7,359 bases of DNA, taken from the NCBI GenBank assembly GCA_020028375.1, contig JAHZNX010000152.1:1-7359 (forward strand). Direction: 5' to 3'. The translations under genes and the position numbers were made by a program. The notes beneath the pieces are model-generated. The model did no database searches, had not been told where the DNA came from, and saw only the letters and a program-made list of their open reading frames with translations. Numbering within the stretch: the stretch's first letter is position 1; each line of letters begins with the position of its first letter. Shown piece after piece: positions 4,815 to 7,359 of the stretch. This stretch comes from Betaproteobacteria bacterium. Its GTDB lineage: Bacteria; Pseudomonadota; Gammaproteobacteria; Burkholderiales; SG8-41.

Positions 4815-5879
4815 ATGAAACCCGTCATGCAAACCACTTACAAGATTCTGATATTGGGTGCGTCGTATGGTTCGCTGCTTGCGACCAAGCTGCTATTCGC
4901 GGGCCATACGCTGAAGCTGGTGTGCCTGCCCGCCGAGGCGGATCTGATCAACAAGGAAGGCGCGCGGGTACGCCTGCCGGTGAAGGGCAGGGAGGGGCTC
5001 GTCGAGATCGATACCCGGAAGCTGCCGGGAAGGCTGTCCGCCGACGGCCCGGGGGCGGTCAATCCGGCTGACTACGATCTCGTCGGATTGGCCATGACGG
5101 AACCCCAGTATCGCGCGCCCAGCGTGCGCGTGTTGATGGATGCGGTGGCCAAAGCCAAAGTGCCCTGCATGTCGATCATGAACATGCCGCCGCTGACTTA
5201 TCTTAAGCGCATTCCCGGCCTCAACACGGACGCATGCAGGGGCGCGTACACGGATCCCACGGTCTGGGATGGCTTCGATCCCAAGCTGATGACGTTGTGC
5301 AGCCCGGACCCGCAAGCGTTCCGCCCGCCGGACGAGAAGGTCAACGTGCTGCAGGTAAGGCTGGCGACGAACTTCAAGGCGGCGCGCTTCGAGTCGGACG
5401 CGCACACCGCGATCCTGCGCGGGCTCGAGTCGGATATCGAAGCGGTGCGGTTCGATACCGGCTCCGGGAAGATCGAGTTGCCGGTCAAGCTCAAGGTGCA
5501 CGATTCGATCTTCGTGCCGCTGGCGAAGTGGGCCATGCTGATCGCCGGCAACTATCGCTGCGTGCAGAAGGACGGCATGCGCTCCATCAAGGATGCTGTG
5601 CATAGCGACATCGAGGCGTCGCGGTCGGTCTACAACTGGGTAGTCAAGTTGTGCACGGCTCTGGGCGCGTCCGTGAACGACCTGGTGCCGTTCGACAAGT
5701 ACGCCAACGCGGCGCTGTCGCTCGGCAGCCCGTCGTCCGCCGCCCGGGCTCTGTTCGGCGGCGCGCCCTATATCGAGCGGGTGGACCGCCTGGTGCAGGC
5801 GATTGCGGCGCAAAAAGGCGTGCAGTCCAAGGCCTTTTCAAGGAGGGGTGGATGCGAAGCAGACGGGGTGGTTACATGA
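4815..5879 (+). CDS. PanE/ApbA-like NAD(P)-binding reductase, substrate unknown
   Basis: This 354-residue protein has the fold signature of ketopantoate reductases, but it is divergent and its substrate cannot be named. An N-terminal Rossmann strand-loop-helix is clear (ILILGASYGSLLATKL, residues 11-26, GxxxG type). DLVGLAMTEPQY (88-99) sits where PanE has its VKTxQ segment, with Thr in place of the Lys. N123 in IMNMPP matches the HNGMG position. In the C-terminal helical domain, K238 and N246 (KWAMLIAGN) match the catalytic Lys and second Asn of the PanE KxxxNxxxN motif, though the first Asn is Leu. S307/S308 and E321 are placed like PanE Ser244 and Glu256. These alignments are by eye. Start choice is uncertain: ATG 4815 is used, ATG 4827 has GAGG 12 bases upstream, and GTG 4758 follows a strong Shine-Dalgarno. 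The last 12 codons are encoded by the palindromic element at 5841. Confidence 0.8.
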   Translation: MKPVMQTTYKILILGASYGSLLATKLLFAGHTLKLVCLPAEADLINKEGARVRLPVKGREGLVEIDTRKLPGRLSADGPGAVNPADYDLVGLAMTEPQYRAPSVRVLMDAVAKAKVPCMSIMNMPPLTYLKRIPGLNTDACRGAYTDPTVWDGFDPKLMTLCSPDPQAFRPPDEKVNVLQVRLATNFKAARFESDAHTAILRGLESDIEAVRFDTGSGKIELPVKLKVHDSIFVPLAKWAMLIAGNYRCVQKDGMRSIKDAVHSDIEASRSVYNWVVKLCTALGASVNDLVPFDKYANAALSLGSPSSAARALFGGAPYIERVDRLVQAIAAQKGVQSKAFSRRGGCEADGVVT

Positions 5880-5940
5880 TCACCCGTTGCTGCCACCACC
5901 CCGCCCGCTGCTGCGGGCACCCCTCCTCAGGCAGGAGGGG
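5841..5940. repeat. Nested palindromic element at the 3' end of the reductase gene
   Basis: The element is built from nested complements. AGGAGGGGTG (5841-5850) is the exact complement of CACCCCTCCT (5918-5927). Inside it, GGGGTGGT (5865-5872) complements ACCACCCC (5895-5902), and GCCCGC/GCGGGC (5903-5908, 5913-5918) form a small hairpin. The right arm is then followed by a further copy of AGGAGGGG (5933-5940). The whole has the look of a non-coding palindromic repeat (REP/MITE-like) of the kind scattered between genes, or of a structured RNA. It supplies the last 12 codons and the TGA of the reductase. Confidence 0.7.
5920..5940 (+). terminator. Terminator-like hairpin after the reductase gene
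   Basis: CCCCTCCT (5920-5927) and AGGAGGGG (5933-5940) pair perfectly over 8 bp with a 5-base loop, then AATTTATTCTGTT follows. The T-rich tail is interrupted, so termination may be partial. The hairpin lies 40 bases after the reductase stop and 56 bases before the hydroxylase start. Confidence 0.5.
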
Positions 5941-5996
5941 AATTTATTCTGTTGGGCACTCTTACGCGTTTCTGCGTAGACAGCACCCGACGGCGC

Positions 5997-7166
5997 ATGC
6001 GTGAATCATTCGATATCGTCATCATCGGCGGCGGGCTCGTCGGGCTCGCCCTCGCGCGCTCGCTCGCCGGCAGCGGATTGACGCAGGCGCTCATCGAGCC
6101 GCAGCCGCCCGCGCCTGCGCCCGCCGATTCCGCTTGGGACAGCCGCGTGTACTCCTTGAGCCCGGGGTCCGCTGCATTTCTCGCGGACTGCGGCGCGTGG
6201 GACCGCCTGCCGCCGGAGCGGATCGGGCGGATCGAGACGATGCGGGTATACGGCGACGAGCCGGGCGCCCGCCTCGAGTTCAGCGCCTACGACACGGGAT
6301 TGCGCGAGCTCGCCTTCATCGTCGAGAACCGCCGGCTCCAGCACGCACTGCGGGAGGCCACGCGCGGGGAGGAACTGAGCGTCCATTGTCCCGCCGGCTG
6401 GACCGCGCTCGAGTTTCACGACGATCACGTCTCGGTGCGTCTCGAGGACGGCGCCGAGCTCGCCGCGCGCCTGGTGATCGGCGCCGACGGCGCGGAATCG
6501 CGGGTGCGCGCCCGCGCCGGCATCGCCGTGCGCGCAGCCGACTACCGGCAGCTTGGCGTCGTCGCGAACTTTTCCTGCGAGAAGGCCCATCGCGAAGTCG
6601 CTTTCCAGTGGTTCATGCGCAACGGCGTGCTGGCATTGCTGCCGTTGCCGGGCAGCCGCGTCTCGATGGTGTGGTCGGTTGCCGAGGAGCGGGGACGCCG
6701 CCTGCTCGCTCTTTCCTCCGCGGCGCTTGCCGCCGAAGTCGAGTCGGCGAGCGGCGGCGCGCTCGGTGCGCTGCAAATCATTACGCCTGCCGCGGGGTTT
6801 CCTTTGAAGCTGCAGCGCGTGACGCAATTCACGAAGCCGCGCCTTGCGCTGGTGGGGGACGCCGCTCATAATGTGCACCCCCTTGCGGGACAGGGCGTGA
6901 ACCTCGGATTTCGCGATGCGCGCGCGCTGGCCCAGGTGCTCGGGGAGCGCGGGCCGCAGGGCGATTGCGGAGACCATGCGCTGCTCCGGCGCTACGAACG
7001 GGCGCGCAGGGAAGACGTGCTCGCGATGCAGGTCGCGACCGACGGCCTGCAGAAACTTTTCAGCAGCGATGCTGTCTTCCTGGCGAGGGCGCGCAATATC
7101 GGGCTGAAGCTCGTCGACCGGCAGCCGTGGCTGAAGAGCTTTCTTGTGCACCACGCGGTCGCCTAG
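5997..7166 (+). CDS. UbiH/UbiF/UbiM-family FAD-dependent hydroxylase (ubiquinone biosynthesis)
   Basis: The 389-residue product is a class A flavin monooxygenase of the family that hydroxylates the ubiquinone ring at the inner membrane's cytosolic face. All three family fingerprints are present: the FAD-binding GGGLVG (residues 11-16), the DG motif GADGAESRVR (162-171), and GDAAHNVHPLAGQGVNLGFRDA (about 287-308), which binds the flavin ribityl and pyrophosphate. The length is typical. Which ring carbon it hydroxylates (UbiH, UbiF, UbiM or another paralogue) cannot be told from sequence by eye, so no symbol is given. The start is ATG at 5997, four codons before FDIVIIGGG; no Shine-Dalgarno is visible before it. 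A TTG at 5952 would add 15 residues unlike the family. dsbC follows after 26 bases, probably in the same transcript. Confidence 0.93.
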   Translation: MRESFDIVIIGGGLVGLALARSLAGSGLTQALIEPQPPAPAPADSAWDSRVYSLSPGSAAFLADCGAWDRLPPERIGRIETMRVYGDEPGARLEFSAYDTGLRELAFIVENRRLQHALREATRGEELSVHCPAGWTALEFHDDHVSVRLEDGAELAARLVIGADGAESRVRARAGIAVRAADYRQLGVVANFSCEKAHREVAFQWFMRNGVLALLPLPGSRVSMVWSVAEERGRRLLALSSAALAAEVESASGGALGALQIITPAAGFPLKLQRVTQFTKPRLALVGDAAHNVHPLAGQGVNLGFRDARALAQVLGERGPQGDCGDHALLRRYERARREDVLAMQVATDGLQKLFSSDAVFLARARNIGLKLVDRQPWLKSFLVHHAVA

Positions 7167-7192
7167 AGCGCGGCATCAACCAAAGGACGACG

Positions 7193-7359
7193 ATGTTACG
7201 AAAAATCGCGGCAATGTTCCTGGTCGTGGCGGGGCTCGCGGCCGGGACCGCGTGCGCCAGTGAAACGGCGATCCGGCAGGGATTCCAGGCGAAATTCCCC
7301 AACGCGATCGTGGAAAGCGTCGCGCGCACGCCGTTCGCGGGCATCTACGAGGTGGTGTT
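7193..7359 (+). CDS. dsbC: Thiol:disulfide interchange protein DsbC, N-terminal part (runs off the right edge)
   Basis: Fifty-five codons are present. The product starts with a Sec signal peptide (basic MLRK, hydrophobic core AMFLVVAGLAAG, probable cleavage after ACA at residue 22). The beginning of the DsbC/DsbG dimerisation domain follows: an amphipathic helix (TAIRQGFQAKFP), then IVESVARTPFAGIYEVV, which matches the family pattern of a strand containing V-x-S-V-x-x-T-P-x-x-G-x-Y-E-V. DsbC is a periplasmic disulfide isomerase; the CxxC active site lies beyond the window and cannot be checked. The ATG at 7193 has AAAGGA 5 bases upstream, a good ribosome binding site. DsbC rather than DsbG is favoured by the E-V-V pattern, but the two are not fully separable here. 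Confidence 0.87.
   Translation, partial: MLRKIAAMFLVVAGLAAGTACASETAIRQGFQAKFPNAIVESVARTPFAGIYEVV

Noticed and set aside
4893..5813. 306-codon minus-strand ORF opposite the reductase
   Set aside because: It is a shadow frame; the plus strand has the Rossmann motif and consistent coding signal.
6006..7154. 382-codon minus-strand ORF opposite the hydroxylase
   Set aside because: It is antisense to a clear UbiH-family gene and has Arg/His/Ala-rich shadow composition without motifs.
7205..7262. Lipoprotein signal for the DsbC-like protein (cysteine at residue 21)
   Set aside because: The residues before the cysteine (GTAC) do not fit a lipobox, and ACA is a normal signal peptidase I site.

Overview
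This GC-rich window looks like chromosomal DNA of a betaproteobacterium, or a close relative among the GC-rich proteobacteria. The main reason is the conserved cluster miaB - phoH-like (ybeZ) - ybeY - corC (ybeX) - lnt, in the same order as in E. coli. A UbiH-type flavin hydroxylase followed by a DsbC-type disulfide isomerase fits the same group. Assignment below class level is not possible from this sequence alone.

Minus strand, 1-4572 (transcription runs right to left). A tRNA gene with a CAU anticodon (4497-4572) sits behind a good sigma-70-type promoter (4587-4615). It is followed by a small unrecognised exported protein (4075-4404), miaB (2722-4062), a phoH-like ATPase gene (1724-2725), ybeY (1284-1727), corC (373-1203) and the first 118 codons of lnt (1-355, running off the left edge). 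The genes are packed as an operon: miaB/phoH share TTGA, phoH/ybeY share ATGA, and the other gaps are 12-80 bases. The products link tRNA modification (MiaB), rRNA maturation and ribosome quality control (PhoH-like/YbeZ and YbeY), the cytosolic CBS protein CorC, and lipoprotein acylation in the inner membrane (Lnt). Two places carry heptanucleotide repeats: one inside the lnt coding sequence, and one pair of opposed arrays that forms the ybeY-corC junction.

Plus strand, 4573-7359. A PanE/ApbA-like NAD(P)-binding reductase of unknown substrate (about 4815-5879) is followed by a strongly palindromic element (5841-5940). That element encodes the last codons of the reductase and ends in a terminator-like hairpin. 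After it come a UbiH/UbiF/UbiM-family FAD hydroxylase (5997-7166) and the start of dsbC (7193-7359, running off the right edge).

The stretch 4405-4814 has no protein gene. It holds the tRNA, its promoter with a 9-bp direct repeat upstream, a GC-rich palindrome (4461-4475), and a perfect Shine-Dalgarno sequence (4737-4745) that bears on the start of the reductase gene.

No defence system, CRISPR array, transposase or integrase gene is visible. The most unusual content is the palindromic element at 5841-5940, with mutually exclusive pairings that could hide a ribosome binding site, and the heptamer repeats in and between genes of an otherwise housekeeping operon.
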